Assembly: GCF_000812965.1 (NCBI RefSeq)
Contig: NZ_JSYN01000002.1
Location: 1-64,000, forward strand
Origin: Pedobacter kyungheensis
GTDB taxonomy: Bacteria; Bacteroidota; Bacteroidia; Sphingobacteriales; Sphingobacteriaceae
Direction of reading: 5' to 3'
Length of the DNA stretch: 64,000 nucleotides
In this document: positions 33,463-41,817 of the stretch, in pieces
Layout of the letters: each line of letters begins with the position of its first letter
Numbering within the stretch: position 1 is the first letter of the stretch
Made by a program: the position numbers and the translations under genes
The notes under the pieces: generated by a model
The model's input: the letters and a program-made list of their open reading frames with translations, nothing else
Database searches by the model: none
Told to the model about the DNA's origin: nothing

Positions 33463-34464
33463 ATGGAGATAAGCATCATTAAAGCCGGCCTGCTTACTAC
33501 AGTGCAAGATTGCGGAAGGTACCAGCACCTGGCCGAGGCCATACCCGTTTCGGGCGCAATGGACCAGCTGGCACATCGCCTGGCCAATAAAGCAGTGGGC
33601 AATAACGATAATCTGGCCACGCTCGAGTTTACTTATGCCAATGCTTCCTTTAAAGCGCTTAGCCCTATTTTAATTGCTTACTCTGGCGATGGTGCATTAC
33701 TTACCTATAATGGCGAGGTAATGCCTGCCGAAAAACCTTTGTTTTTTGCAGCAGGGGCAACGCTTACTTTTATCCATAATCCACATGGTGTGCGTACCTA
33801 TCTGGCTGTAGCCGGTGGCTGGGAAGTGCCCGAAGTATTGGGCAGTAAAAGCACTTATCTGCCGGTTAAATTTGGTGGTTTCGAGGGCCGGAAACTGGCA
33901 GCGGGCGATGTATTGCGCAGTAGCGAAGCCATTAGTACCGTTGCTGCGGCCATTATGCAGCAGCTCAGCAGCAAGGCTTTAATTTATCCGAACTGGCGCA
34001 TCTCGCGCGAAAGTTTGTTGCCGCTTGACCGCAAAACCATCAGGGTAGTGCTGGCTAACGAGTTTAGCTGGTTTGATGCCAGCTCGATTATTGCCTTTTT
34101 AACCAAACCTTACCAAATTGCTTTAAGGAGCGATAGGATGGGCTACCACTTATCGGGCAAAGCCATGGTGCGCAAAACCAAAAAAGAATTGCTCAGCACC
34201 GCTGTAACACCCGGCATTATACAGGTAACCGGAAATGGCGATCTGGTAATATTGATGGCCGATTGCCAAACCACCGGAGGTTACCCGCGCATTGCGCATG
34301 TTGCCGCTGTAGATTTGCCTTTATGTGCGCAATTAAAACCCGGCGATGAAATTAGTTTTACCGAAATTTCGAGCGATGAAGCAGAAGAGCTGTATCTTCA
34401 ACAAGAGCATGATTTGTTATTGATTACCAATGCTATAAATATTAAGTACACCAATACCATATGA
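33463..34464 (+). CDS. pxpC: 5-oxoprolinase subunit PxpC
   Basis: A 333-residue partner of PxpB (KipA-like, biotin-dependent carboxylase-like domain). Typical segments are GLLTTVQDCGRYQH, PVSGAMDQLAHRLANK, GNDNLATLEFT and the late block GYHLSGKAMVRKTKKE, then TTGGYPRIAHV. Its last codon overlaps the pxpA start as ATGA. It works in the complex that couples ATP use to ring opening of 5-oxoproline. Confidence 0.93.
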   Translation: MEISIIKAGLLTTVQDCGRYQHLAEAIPVSGAMDQLAHRLANKAVGNNDNLATLEFTYANASFKALSPILIAYSGDGALLTYNGEVMPAEKPLFFAAGATLTFIHNPHGVRTYLAVAGGWEVPEVLGSKSTYLPVKFGGFEGRKLAAGDVLRSSEAISTVAAAIMQQLSSKALIYPNWRISRESLLPLDRKTIRVVLANEFSWFDASSIIAFLTKPYQIALRSDRMGYHLSGKAMVRKTKKELLSTAVTPGIIQVTGNGDLVILMADCQTTGGYPRIAHVAAVDLPLCAQLKPGDEISFTEISSDEAEELYLQQEHDLLLITNAINIKYTNTI

Positions 34465-35228
34465 AAAAAATAGATCTGAATTGCGATATGGGCGAAGCAT
34501 TTGGAAATTATCCCATGCCCAACGATGCTGAGCTGATGGATTACATCTCGTCGGCCAATATTGCCTGCGGTTTTCATGCCGGCGATGCTGCCGTAATGCA
34601 GCAAACTGTAGCCCTGGCCATCCAAAAAGGGGTAGCCATAGGGGCTCATCCGGGTTTGCCCGATTTGCAGGGCTTTGGTCGCAGGGAAATGAAAATTTCG
34701 CCACAGGAAGCCTACCAGCTTACTTTATACCAGATTGGGGCTTTGCATGCTTTTGTAAAGGCAGCAGGGGCGCATTTAAATCACGTAAAAGCACACGGTG
34801 CATTATATAACATGGCGGCTAAAGATGCTGCCCTGGCTAAAGCTATTGTACAGGCTGTGTATGATTTCGACCCGAAATTGATTTTGTATGCACTTTCGGG
34901 GAGTGAAATGATTACCGAAGCCAAAAATAAAGGCCTGGCAACAGCATCCGAAGTATTTGCCGACCGCAGTTATCAGGATAATGGATCGTTAACGCCCCGT
35001 ACAGTGTCCGGCGCACTAATTACCGATGAAGACGCTGCATTAAAACAGGTTGTTGGCTTTGCATTAAAGCAAGAGGTGCAAAGTATTAGCGGTAAAACCA
35101 TTGCTGTTGATGCCGAAACCATTTGCATACATGGCGATGGGGCACATGCTGTAGCTTTTGCAAAGCGCATTGCCGAAAAGTTAAAATCGGAAGGGATTTT
35201 GGTTAAAGCACCTCAATATGAAAAATAA
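34461..35228 (+). CDS. pxpA: 5-oxoprolinase subunit PxpA (LamB/YcsF family)
   Basis: A 255-residue protein with the family start KIDLNCDMGEAFGNYPM and the blocks SSANIACGFHAGDA, GAHPGLPDLQGFGRR, HVKAHGALYN, EVFADRSYQDNGSLTPR and ICIHGDGAHAV, which hold the conserved acidic and histidine residues. It is the third subunit of 5-oxoprolinase. The stop overlaps the transporter start by 11 bases, so translation is coupled. Confidence 0.95.
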   Translation: MKKIDLNCDMGEAFGNYPMPNDAELMDYISSANIACGFHAGDAAVMQQTVALAIQKGVAIGAHPGLPDLQGFGRREMKISPQEAYQLTLYQIGALHAFVKAAGAHLNHVKAHGALYNMAAKDAALAKAIVQAVYDFDPKLILYALSGSEMITEAKNKGLATASEVFADRSYQDNGSLTPRTVSGALITDEDAALKQVVGFALKQEVQSISGKTIAVDAETICIHGDGAHAVAFAKRIAEKLKSEGILVKAPQYEK

Positions 35229-36402
35229 ATACAATTGGAGTGTGCTGCTGGGGGCAGCTTTTTTAATGGCATCGTCGGCTATTGGCCCCGGATTTTTAAC
35301 ACAAACGGCGGTTTTTACGCAACAGTTGGGCGCCAGTTTTGCTTTTGTAATCCTGCTTTCCATTGTACTCGATGCCATTGCACAGCTCAATATCTGGCGC
35401 ATTATCGCGGTTGCCGATAAGCCTGCACAAGATATTGCCAATAAGGTTTTTCCCGGGCTCGGGTATTTTATCTCCTTTCTGGTTTTTTTAGGGGGCTTGG
35501 CCTTTAATATCGGTAACATTGCAGGTGCAGGTTTGGGTTTAAATGTGCTGTTCGGTATAAGTGTGGGGCAGGGCGCTGTAATTAGTGCCATAATGGCCAT
35601 TGGTATTTTTATTTATCGCGAAGCCGGTAAAGCCATGGATCTCTTTGCCAAATGCATGGGGCTGATTAAAATCCTGCTGGCCCTGTTTATTGCCTACACC
35701 AGCTCGCCACCTCTGGCCGAAGCCGCTTTAAGGTCGGTTAACCCTACGCAGTTTAGTTTTACAGCAGTTTTAACCATTGTAGGTGGCACAGTAGGCGGTT
35801 ACATCACCTTTTCGGGGGCGCACCGTTTATTAGATGCCCGCCAAACCGGTATAGCCAATCTCGGCGCTGTAAATAAAGGCGCTTTAAGTGCAATAGGCCT
35901 GGCATCGGTAATGCGCTTGTTGCTGTTTATAGCTGCTTTAGGTGTGGTGAGTAAAGGTTTTACTTTAGATGCAGGCAACCCGGCAGCATCTGTATTTAAA
36001 CTGGCCAGTGGCGAAATTGGTTACAAAATATTTGGTGTGGTGATATGGGCTGCGGGCATTTCATCTGTTGTGGGATCGGCTTATACCTCTATATCTTTTA
36101 TCAAAAGTTTTCACCCTTTGATTCTTAAATTTAACCGCGCCATTATTATTGGCTTTATAACCGTTAGCTGTGTTATTTTTATCCTCATTGGTAAACCGGT
36201 TAAAGTATTGCTAACTGTGGGTGCTATAAATGGCTTTATTTTGCCTATAGCGCTGGGTGTAATGCTTGTTGCTGCCTACCGGACTAAGATTATTGCCAGC
36301 TATAAACAACCGCTATGGCTTACCCTTACCGGTTGGGGTGTAGTGCTCACTATGGTTTGGATGAGCTACGGCACCATACTACAAATGATTAACGGAGAAT
36401 AA
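35218..36402 (+). CDS. NRAMP-fold transporter lacking the metal-binding motif
   Basis: A 394-residue inner-membrane protein with about 11 helices. It aligns with NRAMP proteins, but the TM1 site that normally reads DPGN reads GPGF (residues 23-26), and the TM6 MPH motif is replaced by a glycine-rich stretch (GGTVGGYITFSGAHR). Without these ligands a divalent metal role is unlikely. Its place inside the pxp operon suggests uptake of 5-oxoproline or another amino acid derivative, which is inference from context. Confidence 0.8.
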   Translation: MKNKYNWSVLLGAAFLMASSAIGPGFLTQTAVFTQQLGASFAFVILLSIVLDAIAQLNIWRIIAVADKPAQDIANKVFPGLGYFISFLVFLGGLAFNIGNIAGAGLGLNVLFGISVGQGAVISAIMAIGIFIYREAGKAMDLFAKCMGLIKILLALFIAYTSSPPLAEAALRSVNPTQFSFTAVLTIVGGTVGGYITFSGAHRLLDARQTGIANLGAVNKGALSAIGLASVMRLLLFIAALGVVSKGFTLDAGNPAASVFKLASGEIGYKIFGVVIWAAGISSVVGSAYTSISFIKSFHPLILKFNRAIIIGFITVSCVIFILIGKPVKVLLTVGAINGFILPIALGVMLVAAYRTKIIASYKQPLWLTLTGWGVVLTMVWMSYGTILQMINGE

Positions 36403-36406
36403 ATTC

Positions 36407-38968
36407 ATGATGAAGATTAACCCTAAATATTTTTTTACTTTTTTAATGCTCAGTCAGGCGGCTTTTGCACAACAAAAGAACCAGACTGTTCCGGTTCAAC
36501 CCGGGGTATCGCTGGCACTGGCCACGCACAGAAGCACAACCATTAGTAGCATTCAATACCAGGTTCATTTTAGTATTCCTGATGAGCTAAACGCTTCCAT
36601 TCAATCGACAGAAAATATTGATTTTAAATTGAATAAGGCAGGAGAGGTGCAGATCGACTTTAAGCAGGATGCCAGTCATTTAAAAGGGCTTAAAGTGAAT
36701 GGAAAGGCTGTAGCCCTTAACTTTAAGAACGAACATATTGTTATTTCGGCGGCTAATTTAAAAACGGGTAATAACCGCATTGCCATTGATTTTATTGCCG
36801 GTAACGAATCGTTAAACCGGAATAAAGATTTTCTGTATGCCCTTTTTGTGCCCGACCATGCGCGTACCGTTTTTCCCTGCTTCGATCAACCCGACTTAAA
36901 AGCTAACTTTTTACTTTCGTTAACCGTTCCAACAGATTGGAAAGTAATGGCTAATGCAAGTAAAAAAGATTCGGTGCTGAACGGAAATGCAATTACCTAT
37001 CACTTTAATAACTCTGATAAACTGCCAACTTACCTGTTTTCGTTTACAGCCGGAAAATATACCTACCTGAGCCGTAAAGTAAAAAACCGCAACATGGAGT
37101 TTTTGCACCGTGAAACAGATTCAGCTAAAATTAAACTCAGTGTCGATTCGGTGTTTATCGGGCATAGCGATGCACTCGACTTTTTAGAAGATTGGACGGC
37201 GATTAAATATCCTTTTCAAAAAATAGGTTTTGCAGCCATTCCCGATTTTCAGTTTGGTGGTATGGAACATCCGGGTGAGGTACAATACAAATCGTCGGCC
37301 TTGTTTTTAGATCAGGGCGCTACTAAAGATCAGTTTATTTCGCGTTCAAATCTCATCTCGCACGAAACGGCGCACATGTGGTTTGGCGATTTGGTTACCA
37401 TGAAATGGTTTAACGATGTTTGGATGAAAGAAGTGTTTGCCAATTTTATGGCCGATAAGGTTACCGAAAAGTTAATGGGCAAAAGCACCTTCGATTTAAA
37501 GTTTCTGCAAGACCATTACCCCGCAGCTTATGGGGTAGACCGTACATTGGGTGCCAATCCCATCCGCCAGCAGCTGGATAACCTGCAGGAAGCAGGCTCG
37601 ATGTATGGCAACATCATTTACCATAAAGCACCGGTTATGATGCGCCAGCTGGAACAATTAATGGGCAAAACAGCTTTTCAGCAAGGTATACGCGAGTACC
37701 TTAAGCGTTACGCCTATAAAAACGCTACCTGGAACGATTTAATTGCCATTTTAAGCAAATACACCAAAAGCGACCTGTACAGCTGGAACAAAGTTTGGGT
37801 AAACCAACCCGGCAGACCTATATTTAATTACGAAATTAAGTACGATGGCGATAAGATAAGCAGTTTAATACTGACACAAAAAAGTGAAAATGGTGCGCCG
37901 CGCGTATGGCCACAGGCTTTTACAGTAAAGCTGGTATACGCCGACAGCAGCAAAATTTTAAACATTAACGCTGTAAATGCCAGTACGGTTATTAGCGAGG
38001 CTAAAGGTCTGGCAAAGCCTGATTATATGCTGTTTAATGCCGATGGTGCGGGCTATGGCCTTTTCCCTGTTGATATGGTCATGATGGAGTATCTGGCCTT
38101 AAGCAATCCGCTTGAGCGGGCATCGGCTTATATCAATGCGTACGAAAACATGCTGGCAGGCAACAGCTTTAAGCCTAAACAATTACTCGATTTCTATATG
38201 AAGGGCTTGGCCACCGAAAAAAATGAAATGAATTTAAGGTTAATTGCCGGCTACCTGACCAATATTTACTGGACCTTTCTTAAACCGGAAACACGGATGG
38301 AGTTGCATAAAGATCTTGAAAACGCTATTTGGACAGCGATGCAGCAGCAAGAGCAGCAAAACCATAAGAAGATTTTATTTAATGCCTATCAGAACGTTTA
38401 CATTGGGGGCGAAGCAGGAGAAAGGCTGTATCAGATTTGGTTTAAGCAATCGGCACCTGAAGGAGTTAAACTGCAGGAAGACGATTATAGTAGCCTGGCG
38501 CTAACCCTGGCACTTAAAACAGATACAGCCAATAACATTTTAAAAACCCAATTATCGCGCACCAGTAATGCGGACCGTAAAAACAGGTTAATGTACCTGA
38601 TGCCTGCACTCTCGTTAAATGCTGCGGAAAGAGATCAGTTTGCTGAAAGCTTAAAAGTGCGTAAGAACCGCCAAAAAGAAGCCTGGACGACAACAGCACT
38701 GGCTTATCTGCATCATCCGTTAAGGCAACAGACCTCCATAAAATACCTGAAACAAAGTTTGGAGCTGTTAGAGGAGATACAGCAAACCGGCGATATATTT
38801 TTTCCGCAATCATGGTTGGCTGCAGTATTTTCTAGCTACAACAGTAACGAAGCTTACCTGGTTGTGCAGGATTTTTTGAAATCGCATCCTAACTATAATG
38901 TCAAGTTAAAAGACAAGATTTTACAAACTACCGATAACCTGAGGAGGGCACAGCAGATCGTAAACTAA
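36407..38968 (+). CDS. M1 family metallo-aminopeptidase
   Basis: An 853-residue exported peptidase (leader ending SQAAFAQ). The zinc site is HETAHMWFGDL with H319, E320, H323 and the third ligand E342. The exopeptidase motif reads GGMEHPG in place of the common GxMEN. After the catalytic domain a long helical region covers residues about 500-850. It lies 4 bases after the transporter gene, so the operon may link release of N-terminal residues from peptides to use of pyroglutamate. Confidence 0.92.
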   Translation: MMKINPKYFFTFLMLSQAAFAQQKNQTVPVQPGVSLALATHRSTTISSIQYQVHFSIPDELNASIQSTENIDFKLNKAGEVQIDFKQDASHLKGLKVNGKAVALNFKNEHIVISAANLKTGNNRIAIDFIAGNESLNRNKDFLYALFVPDHARTVFPCFDQPDLKANFLLSLTVPTDWKVMANASKKDSVLNGNAITYHFNNSDKLPTYLFSFTAGKYTYLSRKVKNRNMEFLHRETDSAKIKLSVDSVFIGHSDALDFLEDWTAIKYPFQKIGFAAIPDFQFGGMEHPGEVQYKSSALFLDQGATKDQFISRSNLISHETAHMWFGDLVTMKWFNDVWMKEVFANFMADKVTEKLMGKSTFDLKFLQDHYPAAYGVDRTLGANPIRQQLDNLQEAGSMYGNIIYHKAPVMMRQLEQLMGKTAFQQGIREYLKRYAYKNATWNDLIAILSKYTKSDLYSWNKVWVNQPGRPIFNYEIKYDGDKISSLILTQKSENGAPRVWPQAFTVKLVYADSSKILNINAVNASTVISEAKGLAKPDYMLFNADGAGYGLFPVDMVMMEYLALSNPLERASAYINAYENMLAGNSFKPKQLLDFYMKGLATEKNEMNLRLIAGYLTNIYWTFLKPETRMELHKDLENAIWTAMQQQEQQNHKKILFNAYQNVYIGGEAGERLYQIWFKQSAPEGVKLQEDDYSSLALTLALKTDTANNILKTQLSRTSNADRKNRLMYLMPALSLNAAERDQFAESLKVRKNRQKEAWTTTALAYLHHPLRQQTSIKYLKQSLELLEEIQQTGDIFFPQSWLAAVFSSYNSNEAYLVVQDFLKSHPNYNVKLKDKILQTTDNLRRAQQIVN

Positions 38969-39059
38969 AATGATTTAGCGAAGTAAAATGTTGCTTATTT
39001 GTTACATTGTTTTTTAGCGAGAATTTCTACTTTTGTCGCGAGAGCGTTAATTTAGATGG

Positions 39060-39098
39060 AAAGGGGTGAACATTAATTTGTTTCGCCCTTTTCTTTTT
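39060..39098 (+). terminator. Terminator of the pxp-aminopeptidase operon
   Basis: AAAGGG-G-TGAA (39060-39070) pairs with TTCG-CCCTTT (39082-39091) with one bulged G, followed by TCTTTTTT. It lies about 90 bases after the aminopeptidase stop. Confidence 0.7.
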
Positions 39099-39127
39099 TA
39101 AGCTGCTCCGGGAAATAGTCACCAGTT

Positions 39128-39262
39128 TTAGTTGAAATCGTCGGTTTCGGCATTCAACCCTTCCAACAAGGTTTTTAATAAAGTTTCTCTTTTATCATTA
39201 ATGGATGCATCATCCTGAACGTGAACGGTAAGATCTGTGTTTTCTGTAGCTTGAGTATACAT
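39128..39262 (-). CDS. Small acidic protein, unknown function
   Basis: A 44-residue frame starting at the ATG complementary to 39260-39262. The product (MYTQATENTDLTVHVQDD at the start, LLEGLNAETDDFN at the end) is acidic, with no membrane segment or cysteine. It sits alone in the gap between two plus-strand operons, and its composition looks like real coding sequence. No family is recognised. Confidence 0.5.
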   Translation of the reverse strand: MYTQATENTDLTVHVQDDASINDKRETLLKTLLEGLNAETDDFN

Positions 39263-39472
39263 AAGGATAGTTTTGTTAATGTCTGTTTATTTAACGCTCA
39301 TTTTCCGGTATAGTTTGTAACTTTTTTATTCGATGAAATATTTTATCTGCTTAACCCGCTGTTAAAGAAGATTTAATTTAAAACGGGCAAACTTTGATCG
39401 CTTATTTCGGTTATATTTAATCAAAACAAATAGGCGGTTATAAACAACCTTTTTACCTTAAGCAACAAAACA

Positions 39473-40852
39473 ATGCAATATTACGATGCCATTATTATTG
39501 GCGCCGGGCAAGCAGGGGTTCCTTTAGCTAAAAAACTGGCTGAAGCAGGAAAGAAAACGGCGCTGATTGAAAAAAGATATGTAGGCGGTACCTGTATTAA
39601 CGACGGTTGTACCCCAACAAAAGCCATGGTGGCTTCTGCACGGGCGGTGTATCAGGCCAAAAATGCCCCGGCGCTCGGTGTTGAAACCGGCAATATCAAA
39701 GTTGATTTCAAAAAAATAATCCAACGTAAAGATGATATTGTCAACAGTTTCAGGTCTTCTTCAGAAAAAGGCATCAGTAAAACCAAAGGCCTTAAACTGA
39801 TTTTCGGCACGGCGAAGTTTAGTGGTCAGAAAGAAATCACGGTTTCACTCACCGATGGTGGAACAGAAACATTAACGGCCGACTGGATCTTTATTAATAC
39901 CGGAGCGAAAACGGCGCTTCCGGATATTGAAGGGCTACAGGACGTAAATTATCTTACCTCTACCACCATATTAGAACTGGATAAATTGCCAGAAGAACTG
40001 ATTATTATTGGTGGAAATTATATTGGTCTGGAGTTTGGCCAAATGTTTAGCCGGTTTGGGTCTAAAGTAACCATACTCGAAAAGTCGGCCAGTATCCTGG
40101 CTAAAGAAGATAGTGATATCGCTGCAGCATTAACCGGAATTTTAGAGGCTGAAGACATCGGGATTTTAACCGATGTAAGCATCAATAAGGTCGTACATCA
40201 TCAAAATCAAATCAAGGTATCCATAACCGCTGAAAAAGATAGAAAAGTTGTTAGCGGAAGCCATTTACTCGTTGCCGCAGGACGGATTCCGCAAACCGCT
40301 GATTTAGGACTCGAAAATTGTGGTGTAGAAATCGATGATCGCGGGCATATTCTGGTCAATGAAAAACTGGAGACAAACGTAAGTGGCATTTATGCTCTTG
40401 GCGATGTAAAAGGCGGTCCGGCCTTTACCCATATTGCTTACAACGATTATACCATTGTGTACCGTAACCTGATAGAAAGAACCAAATACGCTATTGCCGA
40501 TAGACCAGTACCTTATTGCATGTTTACCGATCCGCAACTTGGGCGGATTGGCCTTTCAGAAAAGGAGGCTAAGGAGAAAAAGTTAAATTATAAGACAGCT
40601 GTATTGCCCATGGAATACGTTGCCCGTGGAATTGAAACCGGCGATACCCGTGGGCTAATGAAAGCCGTAGTAGATGTGGATAGCAAAAAGATACTGGGAG
40701 CTGCGGTGCTGGCCAGTGAAGGCGGCGAAATCATGTCGGTTTTGCAGCTGGCAATGGAAGGTGGCATCACTTACGATAGGATCAGGTATTGTGTATTTGC
40801 ACATCCTACCTATGCTGAATCGCTGAATAACCTGTTCATGAAAATTGATTGA
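39473..40852 (+). CDS. FAD-dependent pyridine nucleotide-disulfide oxidoreductase (mercuric reductase-like)
   Basis: A 459-residue cytosolic flavoenzyme. FAD binding is shown by DAIIIGAGQAGVPLA, the redox disulfide by GGTCINDGCTPTK (C41, C46), NAD(P)H binding by LIIIGGNYIGLEFG, and the dimer-interface His-Glu by AHPTYAE. The CINDGC motif places it near MerA-like orphans rather than lipoamide dehydrogenases; the mercury-binding C-terminal cysteine pair is absent. It starts the plus-strand run leading through the transporter into egtB and egtD, six bases before the ATPase gene, so a role with ergothioneine or another thiol is suggested. Confidence 0.88.
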   Translation: MQYYDAIIIGAGQAGVPLAKKLAEAGKKTALIEKRYVGGTCINDGCTPTKAMVASARAVYQAKNAPALGVETGNIKVDFKKIIQRKDDIVNSFRSSSEKGISKTKGLKLIFGTAKFSGQKEITVSLTDGGTETLTADWIFINTGAKTALPDIEGLQDVNYLTSTTILELDKLPEELIIIGGNYIGLEFGQMFSRFGSKVTILEKSASILAKEDSDIAAALTGILEAEDIGILTDVSINKVVHHQNQIKVSITAEKDRKVVSGSHLLVAAGRIPQTADLGLENCGVEIDDRGHILVNEKLETNVSGIYALGDVKGGPAFTHIAYNDYTIVYRNLIERTKYAIADRPVPYCMFTDPQLGRIGLSEKEAKEKKLNYKTAVLPMEYVARGIETGDTRGLMKAVVDVDSKKILGAAVLASEGGEIMSVLQLAMEGGITYDRIRYCVFAHPTYAESLNNLFMKID

Positions 40853-40857
40853 GGGCT

Positions 40858-41817
40858 ATGATCGAACTAAAAGCGGTAAGTAAAAAGTTTAACCATACCC
40901 ATGCGGTTAACGAGGTTTCGTTTAAAGTAAACGAAGCCGAAACCCTGGTATTATTGGGAACAAGTGGCTGCGGTAAAACCACTACCTTAAAGATGATCAA
41001 TCGTTTAATCACACCCGATGCCGGTGAAATTTATATAGGAGGCGAAGCCATTGCCAATCAGGATGGAGATGCACTCCGCAAAAAAATAGGTTATGTAATG
41101 CAACATATCGGTCTTTTTCCACATTATACCATTGCCGAAAATATTGCTGTAGTACCCAAATTGTTAAAATGGCCCAAAGCTAAAATTGAAGAGCGCATCC
41201 ACGGATTGATGGAAAAACTACATTTACCTGCACATACGCTAAATATGTTGCCTAACCAGTTAAGTGGAGGGCAGCAACAGCGTGTTGGTTTGGCCAGGGC
41301 TTTAGTTGCCGATCCGGCGGTACTGTTAATGGATGAACCCTTTGGGGCGCTAGATAATGTAACCCGCACCAGTATTCAGCAAGAATTTAAAGCGTTAGAC
41401 GAATTGAAACGGAAAACCATTGTGATGGTTACCCATGATGTTCAGGAGGCTTTTGAACTGGCCGATCGCATTTGTTTAATGGATAAAGGCAAGGTGGTAC
41501 AATTGGGTACGCCAAAAGAACTGCTGTATCAGCCTGTAAACGATTTTGCAAAGAAATTTTTAGCCGGTCAGCAATTAACACTCGAGTTTAAAATAACCAA
41601 ATTGAGCGATATCTGGTCTTTCCTGCCCAATGCCGCTGCTGCTGAAGAAAAATCGGAGGTGGCAGATGTAAGTGTTTGGGAAGCAATGGAGTTATTAAGA
41701 TCAACAGGAAAGGATAGACTGCTGGCGGTGGATGAACACGGGAAGATAAAAGCACTCAGTTTTGAACAGCTAACTAAAGGATTTAACCAATATCAAAACC
41801 TGCAGGCACATGGGTGA
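40858..41817 (+). CDS. egtV: ABC transporter ATPase, OpuCA/EgtV type
   Basis: A 319-residue ATPase. Walker A is GTSGCGKTT, the Q loop lies in YVMQHIGLFPHYT, the ABC signature is LSGGQQQRVGLARAL, Walker B is VLLMDEPFGALD and the switch histidine is in VMVTHDV. A degenerate CBS-like segment closes the chain. The frame extends upstream to a TTG, but the ATG at 40858 is the natural start. In family terms it serves compatible-solute uptake; the position ahead of egtB-egtD and the fused partner indicate EgtV of the ergothioneine importer. Confidence 0.85.
   Translation: MIELKAVSKKFNHTHAVNEVSFKVNEAETLVLLGTSGCGKTTTLKMINRLITPDAGEIYIGGEAIANQDGDALRKKIGYVMQHIGLFPHYTIAENIAVVPKLLKWPKAKIEERIHGLMEKLHLPAHTLNMLPNQLSGGQQQRVGLARALVADPAVLLMDEPFGALDNVTRTSIQQEFKALDELKRKTIVMVTHDVQEAFELADRICLMDKGKVVQLGTPKELLYQPVNDFAKKFLAGQQLTLEFKITKLSDIWSFLPNAAAAEEKSEVADVSVWEAMELLRSTGKDRLLAVDEHGKIKALSFEQLTKGFNQYQNLQAHG

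Noticed and set aside
35218..36402. Annotation as a manganese/iron importer (MntH)
   Set aside because: The TM1 DPGN and TM6 MPH ligand motifs are replaced, so a metal transport call is not supported.
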